DNA of 64,000 bases from Ariolimax columbianus (GCA_036924085.1 JAVGWX010000013.1:55746336-55810335); one strand, 5' to 3'. Counted from the stretch's first letter, positions 25,401 through 40,400 are shown. Notes: generated by a model from the letters alone, not told the origin. Numbers and translations: made by a program.

Positions 25401-28400
25401 AATAGCTTTCTTTTCTAGTCGACTTTGCACAATTAACCTGCAATAAAAAATCCGCTGATTGAATTTCTGAGGGATCTTGTGAAACTGGTCTTTAGAATTT
25501 CCTTAATCAATTAATTTACTTGCTTATATTTTCCTTCTTGCAGTTATATATGTCTTTCATATTTCTTTTTGTCGTAGCTCTGTTAGCTATAGTATATAAT
25601 TCCTGTGCCTTTACTCTGTTATTTTACAATATAGGTTTTGAGTGATTTACTAGTCAAAACTCTATCAAATATTTATTATTTGATGATTCTGTGTTTGTTA
25701 TTTTTTTAAAGAAATTGGAGTTACACTTCAAGCCTAAATGGTCCAAGACTATAGTACCACATGAATTCATGGTATCTAATGTAGTTCTAATGCTCTAAGG
25801 CTTCACTGACAAATGTGACCACAGTCTAGAGAATTTGAAGAGACCCTGTGAGATCAAAGCTGCTATTGAAATCCTTACTAACTAAACCAAAAATGACCTG
25901 TAAGTGAACCAACACAAACACATGTGACTACCATGTCTGTAACAACTTTGCAATGTACACAAATACACTTACTCCTAAATGCTTCCATCTGTCTTCTGAT
26001 GCCAGACACAAAGCAGAAGTCCATTACCAGATCTATGTACTCCTCTACATTGTCTAAGCTGACCTCCTCCATCCCTCCGCCTGGCTTCAAGTGATGGGCA
26101 TGGAATTTATGCACACGAGATGATGGGTCAAACTCAAAGGTCAATCTGTTTTTAAAAATATAAAACAATTAATGTGGCATGATGATTCTTTAAAAATTAG
26201 AGAAGTTTAGTCACAAACATTAGAGAAGTTTAGTTACAAACATTAGAGAAGTTTGGTCACAAACATTAGAGAAGTTTAGTCACAAACATTAGAGAAGTTT
26301 GGTCACAAACATTAGAGAAGTTTAGTCACACACATTAGAGAAGTTTGGTTACAAACATTAGAGAAGTTTAGTCACAAACATTAGAGAAGTCTAGTCACAA
26401 ACATTAGAGAAGTTTAGTCACAAACATTAGAGAAGTTTAGTCACACACATTAGAGAAGTTTGGTTACAAACATTAGAGAAGTTTAGTCACAAACATTAGA
26501 GAAGTTTAGTCACAAACATTAGAGAAGTTTAGTTACAAACATTAGAGAAGTTTAGTCACAAACATTAGAGAAGTTTAGTAACAAACATTAGAGAAGTTTA
26601 GTCACACACATTAGAGAAGTTTGGTTACAAACATTAGAGAAGTTTAGTCACAAACATTAGAGAAATTTAGTCACAAACATTAGAGAAGTTTGGTCACAAA
26701 CATTAGAGAAGTTTAGTCACAAACATCAGAGAAGTTTAGTCACAAACATTAAAGAAGTTTAGTCACAAACATTAGAGAAGTTTGGTCACAAACATTAGAG
26801 AAGTTTAGTCACAAACATCAGAGAAGTTTAGTCACAAACATTAAAGAAGTTTAGTCACAAACATTAGAGAAGTTTAGTCACAAACATTAGAGAAGTTTAG
26901 TCACAAACATTAGAGAAGTTTAGTTACAAACATTAGAGAAGTTTGGTCACAAACATTAGAGAAGTTTAGTCACAAACATTAGAGAAATTTGGTCACAAAC
27001 ATTAGAGAAGTTTAGTCACAAACATTAGAGAAGTTTAGTCACAAACATTAGAGAACACGTTCGACAAGCCAAAAGTCTGGGGTAAACAGTTCAAAAGGAG
27101 AAATCCAAACATAAACTTTACAAGAAGAAATGTTAGAGATAAAATCTCCAACGTCAAGAGGAAATCATTCATAGACATGTATGTAATTCATATAAATCAG
27201 TCAAGGTCAAGCCTATTGTAGAAATAACTTACAAACAAGTCTGTATAGCATATAAATCAGTCAAGGCCAAGCCTATTGTAGAAATCACTTACAGACAAGT
27301 CTGTACTGCATTAATAAAACACTCAAGCAGAATTGCATAGTAGAAATCCTTCATCAACAAGTGTGTATTATATATAAATCACACAAGACCAAGGCTATAG
27401 TAGAAATCACTCATGGACAAGTATTATAATATATACGGCACACAATGACACGTCTATAGCACCCAATCAGGGCAAGTTTATAATATAAATCACACAATAA
27501 AAAACCTTTCCAAGAAATTACTCATGGACTAGTCCAAGGCCATATGTGGCCTGCCATGATGCTTTCTGCAGCCTGTGGTGTCATTGGTGTTTCGGTATGC
27601 GCTAAGGGATATCCTCCCCATTTTCTCCTATAGGCATTGGATTTCATTGCTCATGATCTGAAATGTCTGGGCCTGCACCTGTTTTAGTGTAGTCTTTGTG
27701 GTTGGGCACCACATAGTTGACCCATATTCTAGAGTTGTTCCTGTACCCATGTTGGTAAACTTCATTGAGTATTTTCCCCGCTTGGTTTCACTTAATTTTC
27801 TCATGGCTCATTTCCTCCGGACTTTTAAGCTGCCTTGTTGACCTGATGCCTCTACATCAACCTATCATCAAATGTAACTTCAAGATAAGTTTAACTGTTT
27901 AGTGACAAATTCAAAACACTCAAGACACGTAGATAACAAACAAACAGGTATGGCTCAAAGCATTTCATGTTTACATTTGTATCGACTATTGACCTTCAAT
28001 ACCTCTGTAGCTTCAGTTGATGTTTTTATACATCATGTGTCTGTTCTTATAGTCAGTAAATCACATTATCTTAGTTGTATAGATGCTGGTTGTTGTAGTT
28101 TTACTATATTATCTGTAGCTTCAGTTGATGTTTTTATACATCATGTGTCTGTTCTTATAGTCAGTAAATCACATTATCTTAGTTGTATAGATGCTGGTTG
28201 TTGTAGTTTTACTATATTATCTGTAGCTTCAGTTGATGTTTTTATACATCATGTGTCTGTTCTTATAGTCAGTAAATCACATTATCTTAGTTCTATAGAT
28301 GCTGGTTGTTGTAGTTTTACTATATTATCTGTAGCTTCAGTTGATGTTTTTATACATCATGTGTCTGTTCTTATAGTCAGTAAATCACATTATCTTAGTT

Positions 28401-31400
28401 GTATAGATGCTGGTTGTTGTAGTTTTACTATATTATCTGTAGCTTCAGTTGATGTTTTTATACATCATGTGTCTGTTCTTATAGTCAGTAAATCACATTA
28501 TCTTAGTTCTATAGATGCTGGTTGTTGTAGTTTTACTATATTATCTGTAGCTTCAGTTGATGTTTTTATACATCATGTGTCTGTTCTTATAGTCAGTAAA
28601 TCACATTATCTTAGTTGTATAGATGCTGGTTGTTGTAGTTTTACTATATTATCTGTTACTGATGCAGCCATTCATTTTGTACAGAACATAATTCTCTATG
28701 ACTACCTGTACTCGATCATACCTCAAAAATAGCTCTTAAACATATATTTAGTTTGAAGGAGTACAGTTCAGTATTTCTTTGTGTGACTCCTTGAAACATT
28801 ACAAAATTGTTTATAAAAATAGAAAACTAAAAAAAGTTGTTCATGATAAACAGGACAATTTGTGGGTTTTTATTTCACAGAGCATAAGGATAAAGTTTTA
28901 CGCTTAATGTCTTCAAACAATTGATGTGCTACTGAGCTTAATGTTAGCCGTCACTATATGATTCATGGAGAAACTTAGTGTGCTATCACTGACAATAAAA
29001 ATGAGAGAGGGCACAGTTTTCAAGCTGTCTTTTTTAACATTAACAACTGACAAACCAGCATATAGTTAGTTACATGTGGTGTCTCTACAACCATCTAGGT
29101 TACAGGGAGGAAAGTGCACATGCATAATGAGAGGTAACAGAAACTGGGAGAAAAAAAAACAACGATTCTGAGAATAAATACAACAAACAACAATCAGATT
29201 ATGTTTGGAAATGCACTTCTACAAGATGTGGAATCATTCATTTATCTTGGTAGCAACATAGACCAAATTAGGAAGTGAAGATAAAGATATCAATATAAGA
29301 ACACACATGATGATTAAGAGCTTTCATTGCATTATGGAACTAATGGAAATCAAAAGTTCAACACAAAAATATTCAACTTTTGTATGGCTCTGAATCATGG
29401 AGGACAAAAAGCAACACCAAAGAAGGTACAGATTTTCATAATTGGGGGCTTGCACAGATTAGAGAGATTGAAATAGTTATAAAATCACTAATATAATGTT
29501 AACTGGATAATTTTGCAGATTTGTGTTATTCAGTCCAGACCAAGTGCCAAAATTTCAGATGTAAGGACCAGAGTGTCAACATGAAGAAAACCAAGCTCCT
29601 TAAACATAACACTTTTAACAAAGAGCCAATCATGCAGGAGAGAGAACCGAAAGAAGTGGATACCTTTACCTATTTGGGCAGCACAATTGACACTTCAGGG
29701 GGTGCAGATGTAAGAACCAGAATTGTAAAGTCAAGAATGGCATGTCTGACACTAAACAACCTTTGTAGATCCAGAGAAATTTACAACAAAGAATATTCAA
29801 TGCCATTGTCAAGTCAGTGCTGTTGTATACAGTGGAAACATGGAGAACGACCAAGGCCACACAATAAAGACTCCAGTCCTTCGTTAATAAATGGCTTACG
29901 AAGGATTATGGGCATAAAGTGGCAGGACATGAGGAATGAAGACTTGTGGGAATGGAGCCAACAACAGCCACTTGAACAACAAATTAAGCGAAAAAAATAG
30001 AACATACGCTACAGAAGGCACCGTTCAACATAGATAGACAGGCTCATTTATGGAATACTCAGGGGAAGAAAAATAGAGGTAGAATCAAAAATACTTTGAG
30101 AAGAGAATGTGAGAAGGAACTAAGACTAAATGATTTCACATGGAGAGAGGTAGAAAGATCAGCCCAGGACCGTGTCGGCTGGCGGGATGTTATCAATGGC
30201 TTATGCAACTAGCGGAGCAATGCTGGATTTTGATTGAATTTCCACCGCTGCATTAATGCCATTTAACGTTTCATACTAACATATAATCTTTTTTATGTAA
30301 GCTTCTTGTTGTAGATAGTTGAATTATGTATCTTTACAATGTTTATCTTGTAATTTTAGTTAAATTTGTTCAATATTAGTTTATTTTAATTTGAATAAAA
30401 CTGACGTACGAAACTCCAGCACTTAGCCTGGACTGAATGACACAAATCTGCAAAGTTATTCAGTTGATAGCATTACAAGACAGTCTCTGCTCTGAAATCC
30501 TCAAGGCAGATCAAAACTCACATGGAGAAGAGAGCTTGAAACAAAAACAAAGTATTTGGGTAGAAGCATGTTTTTTATGGTGAAGAATGATCATCTATCA
30601 TGGGCAGTGAATGCCGAAATAAGTATAGAAAACAGTTACAGCTGTTACTTAAAGACAAAATATTGAAGACATAACAAGATAGACTCACTTTAGGTAATAA
30701 AGAGGGAAAAAAAAGAATTCAGATATTCTGAACACAGTTTAAAAGAAACAAACGAATGTTGTGTGGAAATATTGCACTGTACAAGTAAACAAATCAAGAG
30801 ATGGATGACAAGCAGAGAGAGCGAGTGGTCAGGTGACATCAGGGGAGAATATACATAAAGTGGAAGAATGGATTCACACTGGAGATTTAAAATGACAGAC
30901 AAATACCAAGTCGTCGTCCTCACCCTGAGTAGGGGATGCAGAGACTAGTGTAATGGAAAGCGAATTTCAAGACTAAACAATGCACAGGGTGTTGATGCTG
31001 TCATATATTCCTAAGGAATAAAGTGCACAAATAATGCTGAAAATACTAAGCACCACATCAAAAATGTGGTCATATTGAGTGACCCAGCATGAAGAATTTT
31101 GAGACACTTCTATAATTAGCAAGAGTATTCCAAATGTGAGAAGAAAAAACATTTGTAATGTATATATATCATAGAAAAGTGTTCAGTGGTAGAAAGTTTG
31201 AAATTGTTACCCCAAGTCCTCAAGTCTAATAGCAACGCCAGATTCTTCACTTGGCAAGGCTAGCTCTGCCAATTGAACATTCTTTTGATCATCTGTCAGT
31301 GACTTGTCCTTCAAAATTCTTTGCTTCCTTGCCACAAGATCATGAAGCTGTTGCAAAAATGCAGCTCTGTGTGGGTTGACTAATGCAAAATCCTCTTCAT

Positions 31401-34400
31401 TAATAATACCAGCAAACCAGGGCTGAAAAGGTTTTGGCTGTTTGAACAAAAAGAACGAAACATCAGTTATAAAATATACAGAATTATTTATGTTTAAAAC
31501 TAAATGGACAATTAAAGATATAATTTATTTTGCTGTTTTTTAAGTAATGTTCAAAACAAGTTCTGAAGACATAGAAGAAAAAGGAAGGCTTAATTAATCC
31601 ATATCACTATATATGGTAAATAAATCCTGCTAGATCTTACAGTAGCAGTTTGCTCCCAGTGTAGGGAGTCTGGGTATCTTTTCAATCCATGCCCAATTTC
31701 TTCTAGACATTTAGTAAGTTTCTTATGTTGAACTGTCAAAAGCGTATATGTAGTCTATAAAGCACATACAAAATATACCGTTGTACTTCACTGTGAGATA
31801 CAAATATTGTAAATGAATTATGAACTGAAGTGCAAATAATAATAGCTGTCCATCGTTGTCGATGAGGACCGCCGACATCATCCTTGTCACAGATTTCCCT
31901 GTTGGGTGTGGGTGCGCATGTGGCTGAACAGGCCAATGCGAGCACGAAAACATCTGCTACATATGGGGCACACAAGGTTTGTAGAAGGGGATGGTGTTCC
32001 CGCTGCTCGGGATTTCCGCGTCTCGCGTCTGTTCTGGGCTTTCACAACACGATCATCTTCACCAGCAGCTACACCCGATTTGACTGCGCTTCTCCAGTCA
32101 GATCTGTTTTTCGCAAGACATTCCCAGGTGTCGATGTCTATCTGGCAACTTTTTAGTGAGTCCTTCAGACCGTCTTTAAAACGTTTCTTTGGGCGCCCCC
32201 TCTCGCGCCATCCCTCTCCCAGCTCGCCGTAGAGAAGCTTCTTTGGGAGCCGCTCGTCTGACATACGGACGAGGTGTCCGACCCATCCTAGTCGTGCTTT
32301 TTCTAGCAGTGCATGGATGCTGGGCATGTTAGCCCTCGAGAGAACCTCGATGTCAGTGAGACGATCTTGCCATCGGATGTGGAATATTCGCCTCAGGCAA
32401 CCTGTGTGGAAGTGGTTTAACCTCCTTGCATGTCCAGAGTATACAGTCCAGCTTTCGCAAGCGTATAGTAGGGTTGGAATGATGGTTGCACGGTAGACTT
32501 TGAGTTTGGTCTTGACGCTGATGCCACGACGTGCCCAGACCATCGAGCGCATTCTACCAAAGGATGTGCTGGCCTTTGCTATTCTGCTTGCCACCTCATC
32601 GTCTAGGCTGACAGATCTCGACAGCGTGCTGCCCAGATATGTGAATTTGTCTACGGCATTCAACGTCTGCCCGCTGACTGTAGTCTCTGGTTTTGTGTAC
32701 GGCATGCCTGGTTTTGGTTGGTACATGACCTGTTTTTTTGGCATTTATGGTCAGACCAAAATTTTCGCATGCGGCAGAGAACTGGTCCATTCCAACCTGC
32801 ATGTTCAGTTCTGAGTTGCTCATTAGAGCGCAGTCGTCAGCAAATACAAGTTCCCTGATTATGTCGCCATAATGTTGGCCTTCATTCTTCTGGAATTGAG
32901 TAACTTGCCATCTGTGCGGTACTTTATGGGTATTCCAAGCTCCAATGATCTGAAGGCGTCTGTCATCGTGGCCGCGAACATCATGCTGAACAAAGTCAGG
33001 GCGAGTACACATCCTTGTTTTACTCCGTTTGATACTAGAAACGTTTTAGAGATTGCACCGCTGTCCAGTACACGAGCACACATGCCTTCGTGTAGCTGTT
33101 TCACCATTGTTATGAACTTGTTGGGGCAGTAAAACTTAGACATTATCATCCACAGCCCTTCTTTGTTTACTGTATCAAATGCCTTTGTCAAATCAATAAA
33201 TGTGGTGTACAAGGCCTGATTTTGCTCTCGACACTTCTCTTGTACTTGGCGAGCGGCAAAAATCATGTCCACTGTTCCTCTTCCGGCTCTGAATCCACAT
33301 TGGCTTTCCGGGAGGTGGTGGCTTTGTTCAAGGTGTTTGTTGAGCCTGTTTAGCAGTAAGCGCGCTAGGATCTTGCCTGCTACGGAGAGTAGCGATATTC
33401 CACGATGATTGTCGCATTCCTGACGATTGCCTTTTCTTTTGTATAGGTGAACGATTGAGGCGTCCTTTAGCTCCTGCGGAATTTTACCTTCAGCCCACAT
33501 GTGACAGAAGAGTTCAGTGATCCTTCTGGTGAGGGATGGGCCAGCTGTCTTATATACCTCTGCTGGTATTGCATCAGCTTCTGGAGCTTTTCCTATAGAT
33601 AGTGAACTGATTGCCCTGTCGACTTCCTCCTCAGTAATTACTTCATCCAACGCCAGGTTCAGTTCCACCTGCGGCATTCGCCGGATGGCCTCTTCATTTA
33701 TGGACGATGGGTGGTTTAGTATTTTGCAGAAGTGGTCTGCCCATCTGTCTAGAATCTGAACCTTATCTGTTAGCAGTACCCCATCCGCCCTGCGAACTGG
33801 AGTATTACTAGAGGGCTGCGGACCGTAGAGAGCTTTCAGTGCCTCGTAAAACCGTTTGGTGTCATGACGCTCGGCGAACATCTCAATTTCGTCAGCTCTT
33901 TTGCTGAGCCAGGAGTCTTGCATCTCTCTAAGCCTGGTCTGGGCAGCTTTTGCTGCCGGAGATGGTGTGTCCCTCTGGTATTCCCTGTGCGCTTCATGTT
34001 TTGCATCGAGAAGGCCCTGTATTTCTAGATCGTTCTCATCAAACCAGTCCTTATGCTTGCGCGTGAGTGGGCCAATGTGTTTAACAGCTGTAGCGTAGAG
34101 TGTGTTTCTCAATGATGCCCAGTTCTTTTCGATGTCGTTCTTTTCAAAACGAAGCTCAGACAGTCTACCCTCAAGCTCTTCCTGGAAGTCTCCTCTTGTG
34201 GGTTCGTATTTCAGCTGAGAGACATTTAGCCTCCTCAGTGGTTTCTTTCCCTGGGGGCGCATTTTGGGCTGGATCTTGAAGTTTAGCTTGGCAATGACAA
34301 GTCGATGGTCGGTCCAACATTCTGCACCACACATGCTCTTCGTTACCATAGCATCCACTCGATCCCTACGTCTGATGATAATATAGTCAATGAGGTGCCA

Positions 34401-37400
34401 GTGGCGGGACCTTGGGTGCATCCATGTGGTTCTATTTCGGACAGGTAGTCGGAAAGCTGTGTTTGTAATGAATAGTTCATTTGCGGCGCATGTCCTCAGA
34501 AGGAGCAGTCCGTTACTATTGCATTTTCCGATACCATGTCTGCCAATGGCCCCCTCCCAGGCTGTATGGTCTGTGCCAACCCTAGCGTTAAAATCACCGA
34601 GGATGACCAGTTTGTCAGATTTGGGGACTGCAGCGATGAGCGCTTCAAGGTCCTCATCTTTTGTTTCCTGAGGATTTGTCATTGTGGGTGCGTATGCACT
34701 GATGAGTGTTGCATGGCGCCCTCCTATTAGGGGGAGACGCAGTGTAATCAGGCGGTCATTAATTCCTCTGGGCATGCTTGTGAGCTTGTCGACCATGTTG
34801 GTCTCGATGGCAAAGCCAACTCCAGCTTCACAGCGTTCTTCTAACCAGCGCCTTCTTCTGTGATCTGCCCTTCCTCTGCCAGTCGTGTCTCGCTCAGGGC
34901 AGCTATGCAGATGTTGTATCTAGCCAGTTCCCTGGCGATCAGTGCTGTCCGTCGTTCGGGTCTGTTTGCTTTGGTGTTGTCCAGTAGCGTGCGGACATTC
35001 CATGTTGCAAGCGTTATGGGTAGTTTTCGTGATTGTTTTCTGCCTGTTCCGCCGCTGCAGTTTGGGGGCCTTGCCAGTTGCGAGCTGCTAGTCAGGATGT
35101 GATCTGAAGGGTGATGTCGTGTGTTGCGCAATGTGTTTATAGTGAGGGAGATGTGCGCAGGATCTTCCTCACTCTCTCGTCCGGACTCAACATGTTCTAG
35201 AGGCAAGACATTGTCAAGACTTCTAGTGAAGGGTTCGGATGCAGACAGTATGGTGTCAGCGTGTGCCTCATTATCTCGGTAGCCCTTCCCTTCTCTTTTA
35301 TCGCTGGGGTGGAGCTTTGAGGTATCAGTTTCTGAGTGCATTTGTTTGTGTATTCTTCTTCCACCTCTCGTGAAGAGAGTGAAGTGCAAATATGATGTTT
35401 ATAAACATCTAACAAAGGCAAGCCATGGTGGTGCGGTGCTAATTATTTATTGTATTTAATCATTTGAAATCACTCAAACTATCTCTAATATAATGTTTCA
35501 TTTTCATGAATCTGAGTTCAGACTTGTTCTGAAATAGATGTCTTATCTGTCAGTAGATGTAGAGCTATTGCATGGCTGGGTCTGTTTCTACTAGTTGCAA
35601 TTCTCATTAGAATATAGACAAAGATATTAAAGGTTAAAGGTGAAGGTTCAACTTCATCGCCACGGGTCTCCCCATATGGCTCAGTCTCTCTCGGTAGAAC
35701 GGTATCCCGCCTGTCGAGAGCATCGCAAAAAGCATGAACTAGTAGCTCCAGCGATGAACCCAGGGATCTCTGGAAAGATTGCCATCATTAACCGACTGGC
35801 ACAGCTCGAATTTGAGCCCCGACCATATGAACACGAGGCAAACAGCTTGACCCCTTTGCCACAGTTCAGGGCAGGTCAGGTCAGGTCAGGTCAGGTCATC
35901 CCGTAACCGGTGAGGTCGTTGGGGCACACATGAAGACATCCTCACAACTCTACGCCATCCCTCTCTGTCAGATGCTGCTGCCTGTGACTCTTCTGGTCGA
36001 AGACTGGTCCATTCTTTTATGTTGTCCTCCCATCTCTTTTTGGGCCGACCTCTTCGTCGTCTGCCATGCACCTTCCTGTGGATGATTGTGTTTGCAAGAC
36101 CACTTGATCTCAATATGTGACCGTACCAAGTGAGTTTCCTTCTTTTGACAGTTGCCAAGAGATCTTCGAAAGGCCCTATTGCTGTTGTAATTCTATCTCG
36201 TATTTCCTCGTTTGTAACTCGATCTTTGTACGTGACGTTTAAAAGTTTTCGGAAACATCTCATCTCCAAGGCATGTATCCTTCGTTGAAGGTCAGCTGTA
36301 ACTGTCCATGTCTCACACGCATAGAGGAATATTGACAGGACCAATGTACGCATTAATCTGATTTTCGTGCTTAGTGCTAACCGTTTATCTTGCCAGATTT
36401 TGTTAAGCCGTGCAAGCGCCACTATTGTCTGTGCTATTCTGGCCAAAACCTCACATTTTGATCCTTCATCACTGACAATCGACCCTAGATATTTAAAACG
36501 GTCAACCACTTCGAGTTCATGACCGTTAGCTTTTATCTTGTTGTTGAAGCCCGTAGCGTTGTTGGTCATTAATTTTGTCTTTCCAGCGTTTATCTCCATA
36601 CCATAGTCAAGAGCTGTTTCATCGAGCCTTCTGACCCATTCCTGGAGATCTGCTTCTGAACCCGCCAACCCGTCGATATCATCTGCAAAACGAAGGTTGG
36701 TAATCGTTCGGCCCCCTATCTTGACAGTACCAACGTGACCTCCAAGTGCCTCACTCATAATTCCTTCAAGAAATATATTGAAAAGAGTTGGAGAGAGTGT
36801 ACACCTCTGTCTCACACCAACTGATGTGCGAAACCAGTCTCCTCGCCTCCCATTCACAAGAACTGCGCTAGACGCCTTGTTATACAGGTGTTCAAGGACC
36901 GTTATAATATTTCCGTTGATATTATACATCCTCATGGTTGCCCAAAGCGCTTTATGCCACAGAGACCCCCAAAAAGATATGACAATAAATGTAGACTAAA
37001 CATCTAAAAACTGACACAAATTAAACTTACATTGAATTGTCTACCATGTTGCCGCCTATCGCTGTCTAACTTCATTTCTTTCTCCACCTCCTCTATACTG
37101 GCAATTAGATCTGAGCTCTCACTGTGCCAAGACTCCCCTAAAGTACTAGGTGTGCGTGTGATGTCTCCAAACTGTTGAGACAAGCTGTGGCCAACCTCCC
37201 CCAAACATATAAGCTTGAGGAACGGACGAGACAGCGGCATATCAATGAGACGATTGTCTTGCAGGCACTTGGCTAGGAGAATGCCTATTCATGTTGATAA
37301 AGAAAACAGACATGGGTAAGCCAGCATCCATTAACATACACTAGCCTGAAGCATCATTAATTAGATATAGTGTCAACATTATTAACGTGTGGCATAGAGT

Positions 37401-40400
37401 TAACATGTGATACTCTAGACTCTAAATAACATTAAGTTACATGATTAGCCTTTACGAGACTAGCATTGTTCCAAATCGATTAACATCCCGAAAACCACAC
37501 AACTAAGTTCAATCCAAATCGACTTACGATGTGACGGCCGTTCTAATCAAATATAATCAAACGGCTACGTAGAAATATCCATAACAATTCAGCTCATTTG
37601 ATTACACAAATTTCCAACTTCCGTCATATACGGTTAGATTCAAACAATGGCGATTTTAACATTTATGTTAGACTTTGGGAAACGATTTATGTTTTTTCCC
37701 CCTTTTTTTTTTTTTTGCATTCGCCTTATTTCTCTAATCCCCAAGCTGTGGTTTTTAATTTGCGCCTGTCGGCTCAGTATATCCGACTTCAGCATGCATT
37801 TAATGTAAGGGTCTGCTTCCTCCTGCATTTTCTAAGGGTTTGCTTCCCCAGGGTAACAGCCGGTGCTGTGATGGGGATCGAACCGAGCACCTTCGGATTG
37901 TGAGTCGTGCCACTTAACCACTAGGCCACGCCATCCCCTCACTTGGATTTAAAGATTAGTCCATTTTTAAGAATGGGGAAGTTAAGTTTCTGCAGCAGAT
38001 TTTTCTGAGGTAAATCTATTTAGTTTTTTATGTAGATACAATAATTACGTTTATAATCGAAAGTGAAAGATATGACCATTACGATAAACATTGATAACAC
38101 GTTTTCTTGAATTTGAAGGAAAAAAAAAATTTGTTTTTTTTAACAAAGGGACGCCGAAAGAGAGTAAGTCTATATGTTTGTGCTGTTTTTCAACACTATT
38201 ACTTTCTTCTTGTATCTCAGAAACTATAACACACACACAACAAAAAGACATTCTTTTTTCATTTATTTCTCTACTCACAAACAAATCATTTCAATAGACA
38301 GTCAAATAAAAAAGTTACAGGCTCTCAAGTCAACAACCCTAGAAAAATGTGATGAGCTGAAAAATAATGCAGGTGTAAAGGAAATTGCGTAATTTTTTAA
38401 TGTAGTGTCATAAAGGTTAACATTTTTCCTGCATGAACTTGACCAAACTTAATTTGGTCATTTTTCCTGCATGAACTTGACCAAACTTAATTTGGTCATT
38501 TTTCCTGCATAAACTTGACCAAACTTAATTTGGTCATTTTTCCTGCATAAACTTGACCAAACTTAATTTTGTCATACTACACACTGGCTGTACAGCAAAC
38601 TTTTAGATTCTCACCCGGTTATAATTTGCTGGAGTCCTACTATGCACAATTTGGCTAAAATATTATTGTATCGGCTAGCTTGAATGCATTTACATTTGTC
38701 ATTTATACAAGTATTTCTAATGTTCACGGCCTGCTTGTAATAAAATATCTAGACTTAAAAAAGCCAAAAGTAAGTTAGATTAATTTATATTTAATACACA
38801 ATAAAGTAAAATAAACAATATTTTTAAAAAGCAAATCATCAAAGGTTGCAATGAAAGTTAATTTCTAAAATCTAACCTACATAACAAAGTTGTATGACTA
38901 GTAAAACTTGATAACTCTTCACCTGTTTCAATACATGCAGCAGCATCATTATCTATTCATGCCTTAGCAACATCAATCTGCTACAGAGATCAAATTCAGA
39001 CTTGAGAATGCCACTGGGCAATTAGATCAAGTATGTACTCTTGTCTACAGCTATCAGAGAAGTTTTAAGTCAATCATGTCCACAAGAGATGAACAATAAG
39101 CATTACCCATGAAATGGAATAATGGTTCCACCCTATCCAATTCAGGACTGTTCTGAGGGAATGGTGCTGGGAAAAGACCAGATGACCTTTGAACATAATA
39201 ACCTGGAGGTTTTATGCCATGACCAATATCAACCTGTTAGATAAAAATAATAACTGTATCAAGAAGAAAGGAAATACATCATTTACAGGATATGTCAAAG
39301 TTCTACTGGGCTGATTAAATCTCCTGCCCCTTAATTAACCCTTTACAGCTTTTACAATTTCATGACGCCCTCATGCCCAACTTCAATCATTTTGCCATTA
39401 AGTTTTGCGCATTTACAGATTTTGGGGTCACTACAAGATGTTGACAATTCCAACATGTGCAGTTGGTATTTAACTGTAGAGTTATTTACGATAGCTAGAC
39501 TTTTGAGAAAGTTTCGAATTTTCAAAGTCGATGTATTTATTGCTAGGAAAGTTGGACTTGAAGGACAGAGATATAATTTATCATTTGAACAAACCAATGA
39601 TCACACATCTGAATTATGCTCAATTCTCACTTTGACTACTAGGGCACTTAAGAAAGGTATGTGTAACAGAATTAACGGATATATCACCAAAACACACAAC
39701 GTGGTGAGTACATATGTTTTTCCCTCTCCAAACTCCATTTCTGGATTAATGCCATTTAATGCTTCATACTAACACATATTCTTAACAATGAATACTTCAT
39801 GTCAAAGATAATTTAATTAAACATGACTTACAATGTTTAGATTGTGATTGTGCCTCAATTTGATCAATGTCAATTTATTTTATTTGATGCAGATGGAAGA
39901 CACAAAATGAGCCTGGACTTGTAAAGGTTAATATCATCTAGAACATGGCTTGCTAGAGTGTCAGATAACCTATCTAATGACATGACTCACGTTACACGGC
40001 TTATAAGCCTGCCAGGAAGTTTAATTGTCCAGCAACAATTGCCAATTGGTCATAAAAAAATCGTTGAATAAAACCAGATTTAAAAGATTTTTTTTGGCGT
40101 TTGCCTTATTTTTCTAATCCCCAAGGCGGTGTGCGTTGAACTGTGTTTTTATTTTGCTCCTGTAGGCCCAGTGCATCAGACTTCAGCATGCATTTTATGT
40201 AAGGGTCTGCTTCCTCCTGCATTTTCTAAGGGTTAGCTTCCCCGGGGTAACGGCCGGTGCTGTGATGGGGATCGAACCCAGCACCTTCGGATTGTGAGCC
40301 GTGCCACTTAACCACTAGGCCACGCCGTCCCCTTAAAACCAGATTTAAAGCATTTCAAACTATTGCTTATAAAACTTATCTAACTTTAAGAAGAAAGTAG

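Noticed and set aside
27902..28732. 276-codon plus-strand ORF
   Set aside because: Six copies of a 108-bp repeat; antisense within a HECTD1 intron; peptide has no domain.
34841..35389. Craniofacial development protein 2-like host gene
   Set aside because: The similarity is to the endonuclease part of a LINE, and the block is enclosed by target-site duplications together with RT.
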